The notes: generated from the letters alone by a model not told the origin. A DNA stretch of 64,000 nucleotides from Liolophura sinensis (GCF_032854445.1 NC_088306.1:23781764-23845763), one strand, 5' to 3'; positions 10,741 to 24,061 are shown, counted from the stretch's first letter. Numbers and translations are program-made.

Positions 10741-11484
10741 CTCATCATGTCATATTCACCATAGTAAGTAGGTCACTTCTGCATCTTACTCATTGCAGTT
10801 TTAAGACCAATGAGGTCCCTTGATCGAATTGACCTCTTAACTGTTTCGGCAGCGCCTTGAAGTCATTAAGCTTGTCAGGCACTTATCGAAGGGTGGTGGT
10901 TTGCACCCAGACCATCTGCTTTCCTCCGCCCTTATACCTAATCACAAAACTACGACGTGGATTCCAATGTCGTCTAATACCACCTCACCATCAAAATCTA
11001 CCAGAGACTATCAATCCATATGTATTTCAGATGAGCTGTTGTCATTTGGGACCTTCCTAATAGATCGGCCTCGGTAAGTCAGAGAAGAGTGCCAAGTTTT
11101 GTCCACAGGTGTTTCACGGTAACGCGCTTTGTGTCCAGAAAAGAGAATCAAATAGCTTTGGGATCTAAAGGAATAGTTCGTCGCTTACAGGGCTTTCCCC
11201 GGACTGACAGGTAAGACGGATAATTTATTGGGTAGACTAGCTGGTCCAAGTCCTTTGTGACATACTGTCTATTCTATTAATTTACCTCTATATAACGTTC
11301 CACACAATTTGTAGATGTTACATTTCTACAATTGTCTGGTGTTCCATAAATTCCTTTCTATTAGTGCTCCTTAATAATGAGTAGTTTTAACAAATTTAAA
11401 TTAAAAGAGACTGACTAAATGATTTATTTACCGAGTTATTTAATCTTTAATGGTTGTTGTTTGATTGGTTGACTACTGGCTGGC
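10741..11484. other. No recognised feature
   Basis: This is mixed-composition sequence with a 67-codon plus frame (10857-11060) that resembles nothing known. No repeat was recognised. Confidence 0.4.
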
Positions 11485-11565
11485 AGACCTTCTCACAGCG
11501 ACCGCATTCGTGAGAGGCTCCTGGGTCATTGCGCCGCGCCTGTGTGTCAGCTACCCTCGGCTTAA
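11485..11565 (-). mobile_element. tRNA-SINE head fragment
   Basis: The plus strand reads CTCACAGCGACCGCATTCGTGAGAGGCTCCTGGGTCATTGCGC, the reverse complement of the SINE's tRNA-related region (compare 21400-21460). The body and tail are absent, so this is a decayed or 3'-lost copy. Confidence 0.7.
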
Positions 11566-12339
11566 GTGCACAGGGATACATAGACCCTCGCAGTCACCTG
11601 CAACGAAATGTACCCCACTGCTCAGAATATTTTAGCGTTGTATAGTAGGACTTAGGTTGCGACTAAGCCACCGTCTATACGATGTAGCCTGTTCACTAGA
11701 ACGGAAATTCTCCACAATATAAAACAGCTGAATGGTATATTGCTCGCGCAACCACAGCCAAACGAACTGTTGAAATCAAGGTCCGGCGTCGGTGTTTACT
11801 TATCCTATTGGTCAGACTTGTTGGGGCCAATTCGGTAACAAGGCGTGTCGGCTAGGATGTCCCTAGTGCTAAAAGTCAATGACGCCGAGGTTCAGTTTTC
11901 TGGGCAAATCATGCTTGTTTAGATCTTTATTTTGATTACAAATCTTATGACTAATTTCATATTCATCCAAGGGATGGTCCACTTTGCAAATGAGCTAGAA
12001 CCAAAATATTACCTACCGTTGACTGAAAATTGATAAATGGTAAACAGACGGAATAAGTGTGGAAGAGATAATTGCAAAGCTATATTCACTAAGCTTTGTT
12101 ACTGCGATCAGATAGAATTAGCTAACGTGTGTCGAGGTCCATTTCACGCCAGTGACTCCTCTACATTGCCATGACCACGTATCGATAGATATATATGTAC
12201 TGCAGGCTACTAAGGTTGGACATTCTATCACTTGTGTTCATGTTTTCTTAAGTATTTATGTATGCGTAATTTGTGGTTTACATAGAAATGCCCTACATAT
12301 AATTTTAGGTGATTTTATAATCACTGTATGCTAATTTTA
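11566..12339. other. No recognised feature
   Basis: This sequence is locally less AT-rich (about 11580-11900), without a supported gene. It ends in decayed copies of the adjoining 36-bp repeat (AGGTGATTTTATAATCA at about 12306). Confidence 0.4.
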
Positions 12340-14404
12340 TAATCAGGTGATTTATATAGACAATGTACCAGATATGAATTAGGTGATCTATATGGACAAT
12401 GCTCCAGATATAAATTATTTGATCTGTATGGGTAATGCACTATATATGAATTAAGTGATCTATATGGACAATAGATCAGACATGAAATAGGTGACCTATA
12501 TGGACAATGATCAAACATGAAATAGATGACCTATATGGAAAATACACCAGATATAAAATAAGTGATCTATATGGACAATACACCAGATATAAATTAGGTG
12601 ATCTATATGAACAATGCACCAGATATGAATTAAGTGATCTATATGGACAACACACCAGATATAAATTAGGTGATCTATATGGACAGTAGAACAGATATGA
12701 AGTAGGTGATATATATGCACAATGTATCAGATATGAATTAGGTGATCTATATGCACAATGCACCAGATATGAAGTAGGCGATCTATATGGACAATGTACT
12801 GGAAATGAATTAGGTGATCTATATGGACAATGTACTGGAAATGAATTAGGTGATCTATATGGACAATGTACTGGAAATGAATTAGGTGATCTAAATGGAC
12901 AATGTACTGGAAATGAATTAGGTGATCTAAATGGACAATGTACTGGAAATGAATTAGGTGATCTAAATGGACAATGTACTGGAAATGAATTAGGTGATCT
13001 AAATGGACAATGTACTGGAAATGAATTAGGTGATCTATATGGACAATGTACTGGAAATGAATTAGGTGATCTATATGCACAATGCACCAGATATGAATTA
13101 GGCGATCTATATGGACAATGTACTGGAAATGAATTAGGTGATCTAAATGGACAATGTACCGGAAATGAATTAGGTGATCTAAATGGACAATGTACTGGAA
13201 ATGAATTAGGTGATCTAAATGGACAATGTACTGGAAAGGAATTAGGTGATCTATATGGACAAAGTACTGGAAATGAATTAGGTCATCTAAATGGACAATG
13301 CACTGGAAATGAATTAGGTCATCTAAATGGACAATGTACTGGAAATGAATTAGGTGATCTAAATGGACAATGTACTGGAAATGAATTAGGAGATCTAAAT
13401 GGACAATGTACTGGAAATGAATTAGGTGATCTAAATGGACAATGTACTGGAAATGAATTAGGTGATCTAAATGGACAATGTACTGGAAATGAATTAGGTC
13501 ATCTAAATGGACAATGTACTGGAAATGAATTAGGTGATCTATATGGACAATGTACTGGAAATGAATTAGGTGATCTATATGCACAATGCACCAGATATGA
13601 ATTAGGCGATCTATATGGACAATGTACTGGAAATGAATTAGGTTATCTAAATGGACAATGTACCGGAAATGAATTAGGTCATCTAAATGGACAATGCACT
13701 GGAAATGAATTAGGTAATCTAAATGGACAATGTACTGGAAATGAATTAGGTGATCTAAATGGACAATGTACTGGAAATGAATTAGGTGATCTATATGGAC
13801 AATGTACCGGAAATGAATTAGGTGATCTAAATGGACAATGCACTGGAAATGAATTAGGTAATCTAAATGGACAATGTACTGGAAATGAATTAGGTGATCT
13901 AAATGGACAATGTACTGGAAATGAATTAGGTGATCTATATGGACAATGTACTGGAAATGAATTAGGTCATCTATATGGACAATGTACCGGAAATGAATTA
14001 GATCATCTAAATGGACAATGCACCAGAAATGAATTGGGTAATCTAAATGGACAATGTACTGGAAATGAATTAGGTGATCTAAAAGGACAATGTACTGGAA
14101 ATGAATTAGGTGATCTAAATGGACAATGTACTGGAAATGAATTAGGTGATCTAAATGGACATTGTACTGGAAATGAATTAGGTGATCTATATGGACAACA
14201 CATTAGATATGAATCAGGTGATCTATATGGGTAATGTACTAGACAGACATTGTACCCGATATGAATTAGGTGATCTATATGGACAATGAACTATATATGA
14301 ATTAGGTGTTCTACATGGGCAGTGCTCTAGATATATGTTATATCTATGTGGTCTATGTAGGTAATGCACCAGATATGAATTAGGTGATCTATATAGGCAA
14401 TGCC
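12340..14404. repeat. 36-bp minisatellite, about 57 copies
   Basis: The unit is 36 bp and built on GAATTAGGTGATCTA(T/A)ATGGACAATG followed by CACCAGATAT (type A) or TACTGGAAAT (type B). Diverged type A units occupy both flanks. The centre (about 12780-14180) is nearly homogeneous type B, the expected pattern for central homogenisation by unequal exchange or slippage. Isolated type A units at about 12757, 13081 and 13585 are 324 bp (9 units) and 504 bp (14 units) apart, showing multi-unit duplications. Because 36 is a multiple of 3, long open frames cross the array on both strands. They are not supported as genes. Confidence 0.97.
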
Positions 14405-14444
14405 TTGAATAGAAATATATCACATTCACGAAGACCTGAACATT

Positions 14445-14520
14445 CCAGGTAAATAGTCGCAAGGTTAATTCCCAAACCCGTTTAACACAAACCACCAAAG
14501 AACTAAGAAAGGATATAGAG
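14445..14520 (-). repeat. Family A fragment flanking the 36-bp array
   Basis: The plus strand reads ATAGTCGCAAGGTTAATTCCC then ACACAAACCACCAAAGAACTAAG. This is the reverse complement of the GGCCTTGCGATTAT and CTTAGTTCTTTGGTGGTTTG segments of family A. It begins within about 40 bp of the end of the minisatellite. Confidence 0.7.
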
Positions 14521-17499
14521 TAAGAAAAATAGACATAATCGTGCAACACAACTGATACAGTGGGAAATGCGTGCGCCGTACATATTTTAGAATGTTGACA
14601 ATGCCATGACAATTAAATTGAAATGATAACGCCATATCTGCATGTGGAATGGTTATATATATCATTCCGACCAGGATTTCAAACATATGCATGTAAATTT
14701 CTTTCGATTAGTTAACCACAATTTCATAATAACAGTGTTTTATTATAACGTGGAGGTATTTTCGACTAGCTAAATCTTCTGTTGTGGAATGGTAATCTAT
14801 AAACATGGGTTTTTTGGTGTTACTTTTATATACATTGTGGGAAAGACCAGTTTCTTATCGGAGAAGCAGCATTAAGAAAAACAGAAGGGAAAATTTTATT
14901 TATGAATCCTAAATTCCGGGCAAGCAGTGACAAATTATATAGCGGTCCTAAAACCATCTTCGTCTATCTGGACAGGAAAAATATAAAATAAAAAGATAAA
15001 ATACAAAAAAACACAAAATTTAATCTTTAAGTTACATGATGCGATCAGTTGACAACACAATATGGGTCAATAAATAACGCGATATTCAAAAGAAGTGTTT
15101 CTTTTTTTAAATCTGATTCTCGAGTTGTTATATTGTTTCAATTATTGATTACCCGTCGACGTCATTCGATTCCCAGCTGAGAAGATGTGAAATGTATATG
15201 GTGAGATTGACAGCTGATTTCATTACGTCTATCAGCAAAATAGGTGTTGATGAAACAAGGAATATTTCCTGACAGATATTTAAATATATGTTCAACAAAA
15301 TTCCCATTTTCTCTTCAAAATCGGCTTATAACATTTTAAATGTCAGGCAGACAGATTTATGCTGCATTTCATGGGAATGTGTAGCAAAAGTTCAATGTTT
15401 TAGATGTGGTAGAGGGCTTGTTGAATCCCAGGAATTCCACACAACTTTTATGCATTTAAATTACTTAATTTTCTTGACCTTCTCGTCGTCTAGAAAAAGA
15501 ATATGTATTTCTGTTTATGGATATGAAATAAAAATGTAGATTACTTTTATCCGTAAGGTTTTGTTATGACTGACATTTCAAACTCAGATATATTTATGCT
15601 TGACCAATTGCTGTCAAATGTTTGTAGATGTACTCCCAGTTTTCATCTTTGCTGATTGACAAGTCAGAATAACTCGACTTTCAGAAGATAATTTCAAAAT
15701 TACCCCTTGCAGCTACATAGCTAATCTTCGGTGCTAAAGTTAGGTTTATTTTTTCATGCAGAAAAATAATGAATACCTATTTCAATATGTATTACAATAA
15801 CTAAAGAAAGTGTGTGGGAAAAACTGGAGTGATACAGGTTCACTCTATAAGGTATTAATAAGGATGCATATGATCAACCCTTGACGTATCTATGGCAGCG
15901 CTGCATAACATGTCAATTGGCCAGAACATAATTAGGCGTATATCCCGTTTTCAGTCTTATAAATAAGGAAATAACCCGATCAGTATCGAGTCTAAAGACG
16001 CAGATTTAGACCAGACGTCCATCTAACGTCATTCCACAGTTACGGTAACCTTCAAGAGCTACAGACGGTTATACAAACATTGTCTGAAAGAAGCAAAGCA
16101 AATTAGGCCACTTGCATTCCCCTTCACACTCCTATAGCGTTGATGGCTTTGTGAGATCTCTGCTCATGACACAGTCAATGACTTAAGTGATACCATCGTC
16201 AACCTTTGAGCCCTACATGACGTTTAATCCCGATGAGCCTTCGCTGCCAAACGGCTTACCTTGTAAACCTGTATCCGGGCATTTTGCCACTTGGTGAGTA
16301 TTCATGGCCTATCTTTCAGGCTAGTGTTAACTCGGACGTGAAAACAGATTCTTCTCCGTTACTTGCACACCAAAGGTGTCTGGAAAATCAGAATAATAAT
16401 AAAACATTATTCTTCGCGAGTACATTTATGCGTACATGTGTGTGCTAATTTTTGTAACGTATGCATTTATTGACATAACTGATCTGTAACATATCTCATT
16501 AATATTTCTAATGATGTTACTGTGGACTAAGTGAAAAATATACATCAAGCTTCTTCATTTCACACTGTCAGTCATTACACTGATTTTATCTTGTCCAGTT
16601 ACTCTATGTCTCGGCTAACGGAGAAAAAATAATTTATGTTTTTGAAATAGGGTGATGTCTAAACACTTTTAGCGAGAAATTCATTAATCGTTGCTGAGAC
16701 ATGTTTATATGTAATGAAGCGTACATACCTTGAGCCAAAAGATCGATTTTTTACAAAGGTTCTCCTACTGTTGATTCACGGGACTTTGGAATTACGTAAC
16801 GTCAAAACGGAACCAATGGTGAGCTACTAAAGTTTTAAAGGGAATTTTTCCTATACTTAATGTAACTGGTATCGCTCTTTGAGCACACATGGGTTCAATA
16901 TAAGATGAATACGACCACTGGTTCTCGAGAACAACATGTTTTCAAGCTTAGCTCAAAATCCAATGATTCGGACAAGATAGCTAATATTTTTAACTTCATT
17001 TCTTATTTGAATTTTGCGGCAAAATTTCAAACAGCTGGGATTTGGAGTTTTGTGGAAAAACGTTCTGCCCGAAAAGAATTGTTTTAGTATGCCGAGCAAG
17101 AAAAATAGGCTTTCAGCTTAGAAACCTATTAAATAAATTTGAACCATGTGGTCCGAGGTCCGAAACCAACCATTGTCTCATTTTAAGGACACAGCATAGG
17201 GCGCTTTACAAATACATTATTCCCCCGAAGCCTGTCCAAACAACACGGTGAACTATGACACCAATACTAATTAAACCTCCTGTATCAAGGGCAGAGCGGA
17301 GCTGTTACCCACAGCTCAGGTGGTGAATCTACAGTGTATCCATATAAAGCAAAGGCTGTGAAAGATATATATCCACCTGGATTTAAAGGAAACCATAGAC
17401 TCTCCAGATGTTACCTCATATCTTGACATATATTTGTACAAAGACCAAAACGGTTTCTTCTTCCACCAACTTTACCACAATAGGGCAATTTCAATTCTG

Positions 17500-18425
17500 A
17501 GTTATCATTTGTTACATCCTGAGTGTTATTTGAGGATTTCTATCAACGCCACATGAAGTTATTACTGGAAAAAGTAGATTGTCATTGTTATTCCATCAAA
17601 CGCCTTCAAAGGAGACCGTACTTCACCGGTTACGTGTGAGCATTTGCCAGCTATCACACTGTAGTCGCTACTCTGGTTTTACTCTCTCTATGCTGTACGT
17701 CTTTAATTATATTATATTCCTGCATAAACCAGGATTCTGCTGGTGGACAAAGCATCCCCGGTGGCCTGGTCCCTTTGCTTTGTTTTAATGTGATTGTAAA
17801 TTAAACGTGATAACAACACAGCATTTTGATATATTCCAGACCAGTGACGTCTAATAAATTGCAATTAACATCACTGCATTTTCTTGGCTAAATCTGCTTA
17901 AGCCATGGTGATAGACGGCGTGTAATAGAACAAAATCCTAACTGAGGAAAATTGAAAAGAGGTCGTATTTTACTGCTTACTTGTAAGCATTTGCCAGCCA
18001 TCATACTGTCCTTGTTGCTCTGGTTTTTCTCTTTATGGTTTACGCCTTATTTATATTCAGTTACATTAAGTTTCTGAAGTGTTTCAACGAGTATAATACT
18101 GTTGTAAGTGAATATGAACAGAGCCAGAATCTCTAGTACCGTACTTCACGATTGTGTCTAATTCGGCTTAACCCGTGGCTAGGAGCTGTATATTTGTCGT
18201 ATGGAATTAGATCGCTACGTTGGACATATTAACAGTCTCAATCAAAGCGAAAATGGGGTACATGTTATATTATCGACAACTTTTACACTGGCATGGTACA
18301 GGGTTTGAATACTGATTTCACTCATTCACTTTGAGCATGCCTAGCTCACGTCATTAACAACTGTTGACTGCTTGACTCTAATTTCGTATTTTATATACTC
18401 CTTTAGTTCTTTGGTGGTTCTGATA
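17500..18425 (+). repeat. Family A copy with an internal duplicated module
   Basis: 17505-17610 aligns with about 45-136 of the window (TCCTGAGTGTTA, TTATTCCATCAAACGCCTTCA), and 18070-18418 aligns with about 150-510 (GTGTCTAATTCGGCTTAACCC, TTCTTTGGTGGTT). Between them a module of about 105 bp occurs twice (17610-17710 and 17958-18065; AGCATTTGCCAGC(C/T)ATCA and TGCTCTGGTTTT are shared). Reversed relatives of this module lie at 52760-52830 and 54770-54840. The copy stops at TTTGGTGGTT, directly against the 25-bp minisatellite. Confidence 0.65.
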
Positions 18426-19215
18426 GGTAAGTAACAATACCACACTGGTGGGGAAACAGTTACGTCACACTGGTGGGGAAACAGCAGTGTCACACTGGTG
18501 GGGAAACAGCAGTGTCACACTGGTGGGGAAACAGTAATGTTACACTGGTGGGAAAAGCAGCAATGCCGCACTGGTTTTGAGACTACAATGTCACACTGAT
18601 GTTGAAGCAGCAATGTCACACTGGCTAGGAATCAGCACTATCACACTGGTGGGGAAACAGTAACGTCACACAAGTGGGGAAACTGTAACGTCACACTAGT
18701 GATGACACAGCAATGTCACCCTGGTGTTGAAGCAGCAATGTCACACTGGTGTTAAAGCAGCTTTCTCACACTGGTGGAGAAACAGCAATGTCATACTAGT
18801 GGGGAAACAGTAATAAAACACTGGTGAGGTAACAGTAATCTCACACTGGTGTGGAAGCAGCAATGTCACGTTGGTGGGGAATCAGTAATGTCACACTGGT
18901 GGGGAAACAGCAATGTCACTCTGGTGTTGAAGCAGCAATGCCACACTGGTGAGGAAACAGGAATCTCCCACTGGTGGATAAACAGCAATGTCACACTGGT
19001 TGGAAAACAGTAATGTCACACTCGTGGAGAAACAGCAGGGTCACACTGTTAGGGGAACAGCAATCTCACACAAGTGGGGAAACAGTAATGTCCCTCTGGT
19101 TGGAAAGCAGCAATGTCACACAGCTGGGGAAACAGTAATATCACACTTGTCGGGAAATAGCGATGTCACACTGGAGGAAACAGCAATCTCAAACTGGTGG
19201 GAATGCTTTAATGTC
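18426..19215. repeat. 25-bp minisatellite, diverged, about 31 copies
   Basis: The consensus unit is close to TCACACTGGTGGGGAAACAG plus CAATG, 25 bp. The first few copies are nearly identical (18450-18545); later ones differ at many positions (TGTTGAAGCAG, AAGTGGGG, CTGGAGGAAACAG). It occupies the same relative place in the segmental duplication as the array at 41227-42037 and has a related unit, but is far more heterogeneous. Confidence 0.93.
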
Positions 19216-20206
19216 ACAGCTTTGAGCAAGTGATGCTTTCTAGAATTGCGTCTTTTATGGCTGAAATTGTACAGTATGCATGCAGAAACTATCTGTACCC
19301 AGAGGATTTTGAAGGTAAATTACGTAATACACGTCTGAGGTGAGACTCACGATGGTCCAGAGGCGCAGATTTTAACGTCAGTAAATTTTTTCTGCATAAC
19401 CTTTCTAACATGTGCCCGTTACATAGTGTAACATATGTTTCATAACTAAGTGAGGAAAATTTCTCACCGGTCATCACACAATTCTCAGGAAAATGTCTAT
19501 AGTTAAAGTTTACCTCTCTGAAAGTTATTCTGTAAATTGGCTTAAGCTAGACCAATAGCTTTAAAAGTCCAGTCATTTTAAACTGACAAAAGATGCAATA
19601 ATCTATTTTTAAACAACATGCATATATTCGTCCAAAGACTGCAGTATGGATTAAAAACTCCCTTAAATGTCACAGTTAACAACTAAACGCGCGGGTCAAT
19701 AATGACGTTGATGTTTAAGAATTTAAAAGATGTGAAACTACTTTACCGCTAACCATGGATATCCAGCTATTTGAAGACTTTTCAGCAGCGTTCCTTCCAG
19801 GACCTACACTATAATACCACATACCACATACCAGACCATGATCAATGAAGTTCCGGAATCGAATCTAGCTCCCGCGTGTTTTATGGTTTGTCAGGAACTG
19901 CGGTGGCTTATTTTTACAGGCTCTGTGTGCAGTCTCCACACAGTGATGGACCTGAGGATGGACACTATAAAAGTTAGAACATTCTTTAGTAGAACGTTAA
20001 CCTTGTATCATTTGAACAAACAAAGATAAACAGCTTTCGGTAAGTTTTCCTTGGCCCACTTCACGAAAAAACAGTGAACAAATGTGTCCAAAAACTGCCT
20101 TGAAATATTTAATCTCATGTTGGATCTACTCACAATTTTAAACCGCAAACCTCAAGCATTTTTGGATATTTGTCGATCAAGAATGCTGAAAGTAACGCCC
20201 GTCTAA
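19216..20206. other. Duplicated but otherwise featureless sequence
   Basis: 19360-19500 aligns with 42190-42260. The remainder shows no gene or named repeat. Short open frames (at most 63 codons) are not shared with the paralogous copy. Confidence 0.4.
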
Positions 20207-21380
20207 ATGAGAGCTGTAGGGTTGAATCATCAATTTTCTTCAAATGACTCATACAATAACGATCTTCAAATGCTAAGATTTTTTCAAAACCCAATTAAAT
20301 CTTTTAAAATGCGAGTCCTTGCAGGAATCATAATCTATGTTTTCGTATCGATTTGCGGATGTATGTCACTTTTTTGTTTGCCCAGCTCTAATGACGTAGA
20401 TTTATCGTGACTGGGGAGACCTTGTTCACTTCTGCTACTTCTGTAAGTCAATGAACAGCTTGATTTTCTCATGTAGATAATCGTATACGCCATGATGACA
20501 TATCAGGCATCGCTTGGTACGAATTTGCCGTTTAACGTTAAGGAATCAAATCAGCAGAGCAGCTGAAATGTTCAGTTTGGAGTGCAAAAATCACAAATAC
20601 CTATAGAAAATGGCTATAACACGTTACCTTGTTGCAGCTAGGAAAGACGAACGTAATGGCTTCGATGTATTTGTTAATAACAGCCAACGACAAATCGTAA
20701 AAGAGATGTAATGACGAAGATTTGCTTATTATTTCTCCAAACGAGTTAAGGTAAATCCGTAAAGTTTAACAGCGATTCCTGTCGACATATACATGTATCT
20801 TGTTGCAGTGTAAGATATCTACTAGCTCACGCAACCAGGTACGTGGAAAGTGTCTTTAAATCCGAAAGTGCAGAAAACTGGAATTCAGTAATCGAATTCA
20901 TCCCTGACAGAATGATGTCATGAACATTAAGGCCGAAAACAGCATATGGCACTGCTGTGCTAAACAAATACCAACCAAAATGATGATAACCAGATCTCGT
21001 CTCACTGCCCGAAATTGTCTTTTAAACTTCAGCGAATTGTCATATTTCCATAGTACAGTTACCAAATCTGATTTCCACCGAGACTTCGACTAAAAAGAAA
21101 AAGCCTGTTACAAGCATGCATCTCCTGGCGACAAGGTCACGGTCTGAATGCTGCTGTATATTAGTGCTATTACTTCGTATTTTCTACTGAACGATTTACG
21201 AGCATCAAGTCTTCTGCCGAATTCTAGTTGTATTTGTAGTTGTTTTATTGATTTATGAAGACTGTAGATCAGTTCGAGAACCATGAAAGCGACAGTCATA
21301 CTTATAAAGATGTGAGATTTTTTTGTCCGCTTCTGCCATTTTTGTACTTAACACGATGCAGACATGGCCCTTTAATACCA

Positions 21381-21640
21381 GCCTGTGGCTCAGTTGGTTA
21401 GAGCGCTAGCGCGGCGAAATGACCCAGGAGCCTCTCACCAATGCGGTCGCTGTGAGTTCAAGTCCAGCTCATGCTGACTTCCTCTCCGGCAGTACGTAGG
21501 AAGGTCTTGCAGCAGACTGCGGATGGTCGTGGGTTTTCACGATCATCCGCGGCATTTTTCCTCCCACCATAATGCTGGCCGCCGGAGAATAAGTGAAATA
21601 TTTTTGAGTAAAACATCAATCAAACATGATAAATAAATTA
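21381..21640 (+). mobile_element. tRNA-SINE, full length
   Basis: This is one of two complete copies in the window. The tRNA-like head is GCCTGTGGCTCAGTTGGTTA with an A box TGGCTCAGTTGG and a B-box-like GAGTTCAAGTCC at 21454-21465. The body follows, with CCTCCCACCATAATGCTGGCC and a tail ending AAATAAATTA. The 3' end has lost the CGGCGT of TACGGCGTAAAAC, a difference shared with the copy at 34718. It is absent from the paralogous interval at 43.6-46.0 kb. Confidence 0.93.
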
Positions 21641-22120
21641 TACCAAACACCATTCATCATGAAAGAGGTAAGACTGATCGGGGTAAATGACGCTGTAACA
21701 CAAAACTGCCGGTAAAAGCCAGAAAAGAAACAATTGCGATTCTTACTACTCTTGTCATTAGCTGTTCAGGCAGGCAAGTAAATCGTCAATTTCACAATGA
21801 CCATGACAATGAATATGAAATTGCCTTAAATCATGGTTTGAGGAAGATAGATATATTTGTACCCAAATACCCTTCCCCAAGTAATAGAGGCGAGATTGGA
21901 TTACGACCATCGATAACCTACAAACGTCAAACCAAAAGCACGAATGTGTAATTTCGTTATCATATATTTTTTCTGGAGCAGCTCATCTATAATTCTGATA
22001 CATGTCAACCAGTGACATAGGCGATATACCCCTGCCTCTGAATTCGTCAGCAGATTATGCAGTAATCTTTCACACTGGGTTGTCTGTTATCTTCAGGCGG
22101 AATCGCCGTGAATCAATATC

Positions 22121-22694
22121 AAGTTACAGGCAGCTTTCTCTTTAGTCCGCGCTCTATAACATGCCTACGGATTGCGGTAATAACCTTGTTTGTGGACATT
22201 CAAAACGTTGCTTCGTATTCGAGCAGTTAACTTGTACACTTGTTACGGAATCAGATCGATTCGTTCTTATTGGCCTCGGGATTTCCGCGTTGTTTGTCAC
22301 ACAGATGGGCGATGTCCCTTTCTATAGGACCTGTCAGAATGTCCTCACATGTAGGGTACTGCCAACAGGAAGCAAACGACAAAGACACAAGACCTGACTC
22401 TCAGTCCACTCGACTTTGTCTTGGTGCTCGTTTTTTCAGAGCTTACAAGTACGCGTGCGCGGAAGTTGCCATGCAAGGAACAAAAAAGCACATGGTCATG
22501 CATACTTATACTGAACACTAGAGACTTTGGCGGCAGTCAAGAGTTCAGTGTAATTCTAGTTTTTGTGTGTATATTATATATGTTACGTTTCCGACATGAA
22601 ACTGTACGACGGCGTTCGGTATATTCACCAAACATCCCATTGCGAATATATTTTGTTTATTTATCTATTTGTCTTTAGTGTTTTGTCTCCTTTA
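22121..22694. other. No recognised feature
   Basis: Overlapping plus-strand frames of 78-106 codons occur (22161-22883), the last one reading into the adjoining SINE. None resembles a known protein. Neighbouring GC content is slightly raised. Confidence 0.35.
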
Positions 22695-22900
22695 CAAGAC
22701 GGCGGCCAACATTATAGTGGGATTACACTGAGCAGCGCCATAGGGAAATCCACGGCCATCGGGAGGTTGGTGTCGGACCCTCATACCACTGACATGACAG
22801 AAGAGGAAGCCAGTATAAGACGTCTTGATCGTGACCACATTACTGAGGAGCTCCTGAGTCATTCCACTGTGATAGCGCGCTAACCACAGGGCTACGCAGT
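22695..22900 (-). mobile_element. tRNA-SINE, diverged
   Basis: Reverse-strand landmarks are GGCGGCCAACATTATAGTGGGA (reverse of CCCACCATAATGCTGGCCGCC), AGGAAGCCAG, GCTCCTGAGTCATT and GATAGCGCGCTAACCAC, the last being the reverse of the A-box region. The 3' tail is missing. It lies immediately upstream of the repeated unit starting at about 22915. Confidence 0.75.
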
Positions 22901-24061
22901 CCCGCAATCATCTAACAGAGAGGCTCCGACAACTGGACCACTTTACGTCACTCTAAAATGTGGAACAGCTAATGTCGGAAAATTGCTTCCGAGCAACCAG
23001 TATGTAAGTGCTAAGCCCACAAGGCACTGGTGACGTGTCATTGTGATTTTGAAAGAAGGCGATCCCATATAGCCAGGTTTCACGTAACTAAAGAGTGATT
23101 TTATTTTTGACCACATGAATTAGACTTATAAACAAATAACAACTCCCAAGATTTTGAATTTCTTAGGCCATAAATTACGTAAGATGCTGAGGAGTTCAAT
23201 TCTGACGAAAGGATAAATATCGCTATAGAGATTCTGCTTCAGGTTCTACAGCCATTATGGGCGGAGAAAACCGGGGAGCCGGGGTAAGAATTATGTGGTA
23301 CTTTACATCGCTCAGCAAAATATCCGATAATTATTTACGAGACCTTCGCCTGTCACTTGGTATAGCGGAAATGTTCAACGAGAGATCGATTCACATCAGA
23401 CAACGTTACGCTGACGCCCGCATCGAGACACACTTCACGCATAAAGTTCATTGGAGTGCCGCGACTGTATACATTGATTTTTTCACACCTCGATCACTCA
23501 TTTTGTTAAAATTCCGAAGAGGTTACTAGAAGCACCAATCTGTTTATCAGTCTGTCGATACCAATCGTGCCTGTTGTATGTGAAGTATATAAAAGGCGAA
23601 TGTATCGTCATCTTCCTGTTTCCTGTTATCCTTTCTGATTACCTTAAAAGAAACGACATAATATATATGAGTAAGAATAAAGTAATATTGTTTATGACGG
23701 CTCTTACTAATATCGATTTTTTACACTTCGAACCTGCACCCTCTACATCCTTCAACACCTTGTTATTGTGGCGAAACAATCTCTGCTACGCTCCATAACA
23801 GCATATGTCTGCCAAAAACAATTAGAAAATAGCCAAGTTAAACCGTCAGGGGTCGGACACCCATTACATACGTGCCTAGCAGAGCCAAAGATTTCCGATA
23901 ACGGTCACCTCGGAGCGACTTTTAGAACTGGCTATCAGTTAAACATCAAAGTTGGAAGTTTTGAGTATCCTGTCTAAAATGAGACGCTTTTGCACTGTGC
24001 GTCTAACTCAGATGAACCTTGAAAGTTTTTGCCATTTTATGTTGATGTTGCATGTTGATGT

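Larger units (their letters stand above)
14870..22120. repeat. Segmental duplication, first copy (pairs with 39330-46415)
   Basis: Collinear homologous blocks link this to 39330-46415: 15031/39489 (GATGCGATCAG...GTCAATAAATAAC), 15171/39641 (TCCCAGCTGAGAAG), 15310/39880 (TCTTCAAAATCGGCTTATAA), 16205/40990 (CTTGTA.ACCT.TATCCGGGCA), the 25-bp minisatellites, 19365/42191 (TTTTAACG...CCTTTCTAACA), 20270/43130 (TTAAATCTTTTAAAA.GC.AGTC), 20550/43445 (AATCAGCAGAGCAG) and 21820/46150 (AAATCATGGT.TGAGGAA). Offsets are 24.4-24.8 kb in the first part, 22.8-22.9 kb in the middle and 24.3 kb at the end. The shifts reflect insertions in one copy or the other. By eye, identity within blocks is around 70-80 percent. 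No coding frame is conserved. Confidence 0.8.

Noticed and set aside
12476-13584. Minus-strand frames of 203 and 285 codons as repetitive-protein genes
   Set aside because: They are created by the 36-bp tandem unit, which lacks stops in several frames. Three frames are open at once and the frame carries over into no flanking unique sequence.
12340-14404. CRISPR array
   Set aside because: Repeats are contiguous with no unique spacers, no cas genes are present, and the surroundings (SINEs, LTR-like element) are eukaryotic. The same applies to the 25-, 46-, 58- and 68-bp arrays.
21381-21460. Functional tRNA gene
   Set aside because: A and B boxes are present, but the sequence does not close into a tRNA acceptor stem and continues into the SINE body found at many sites.
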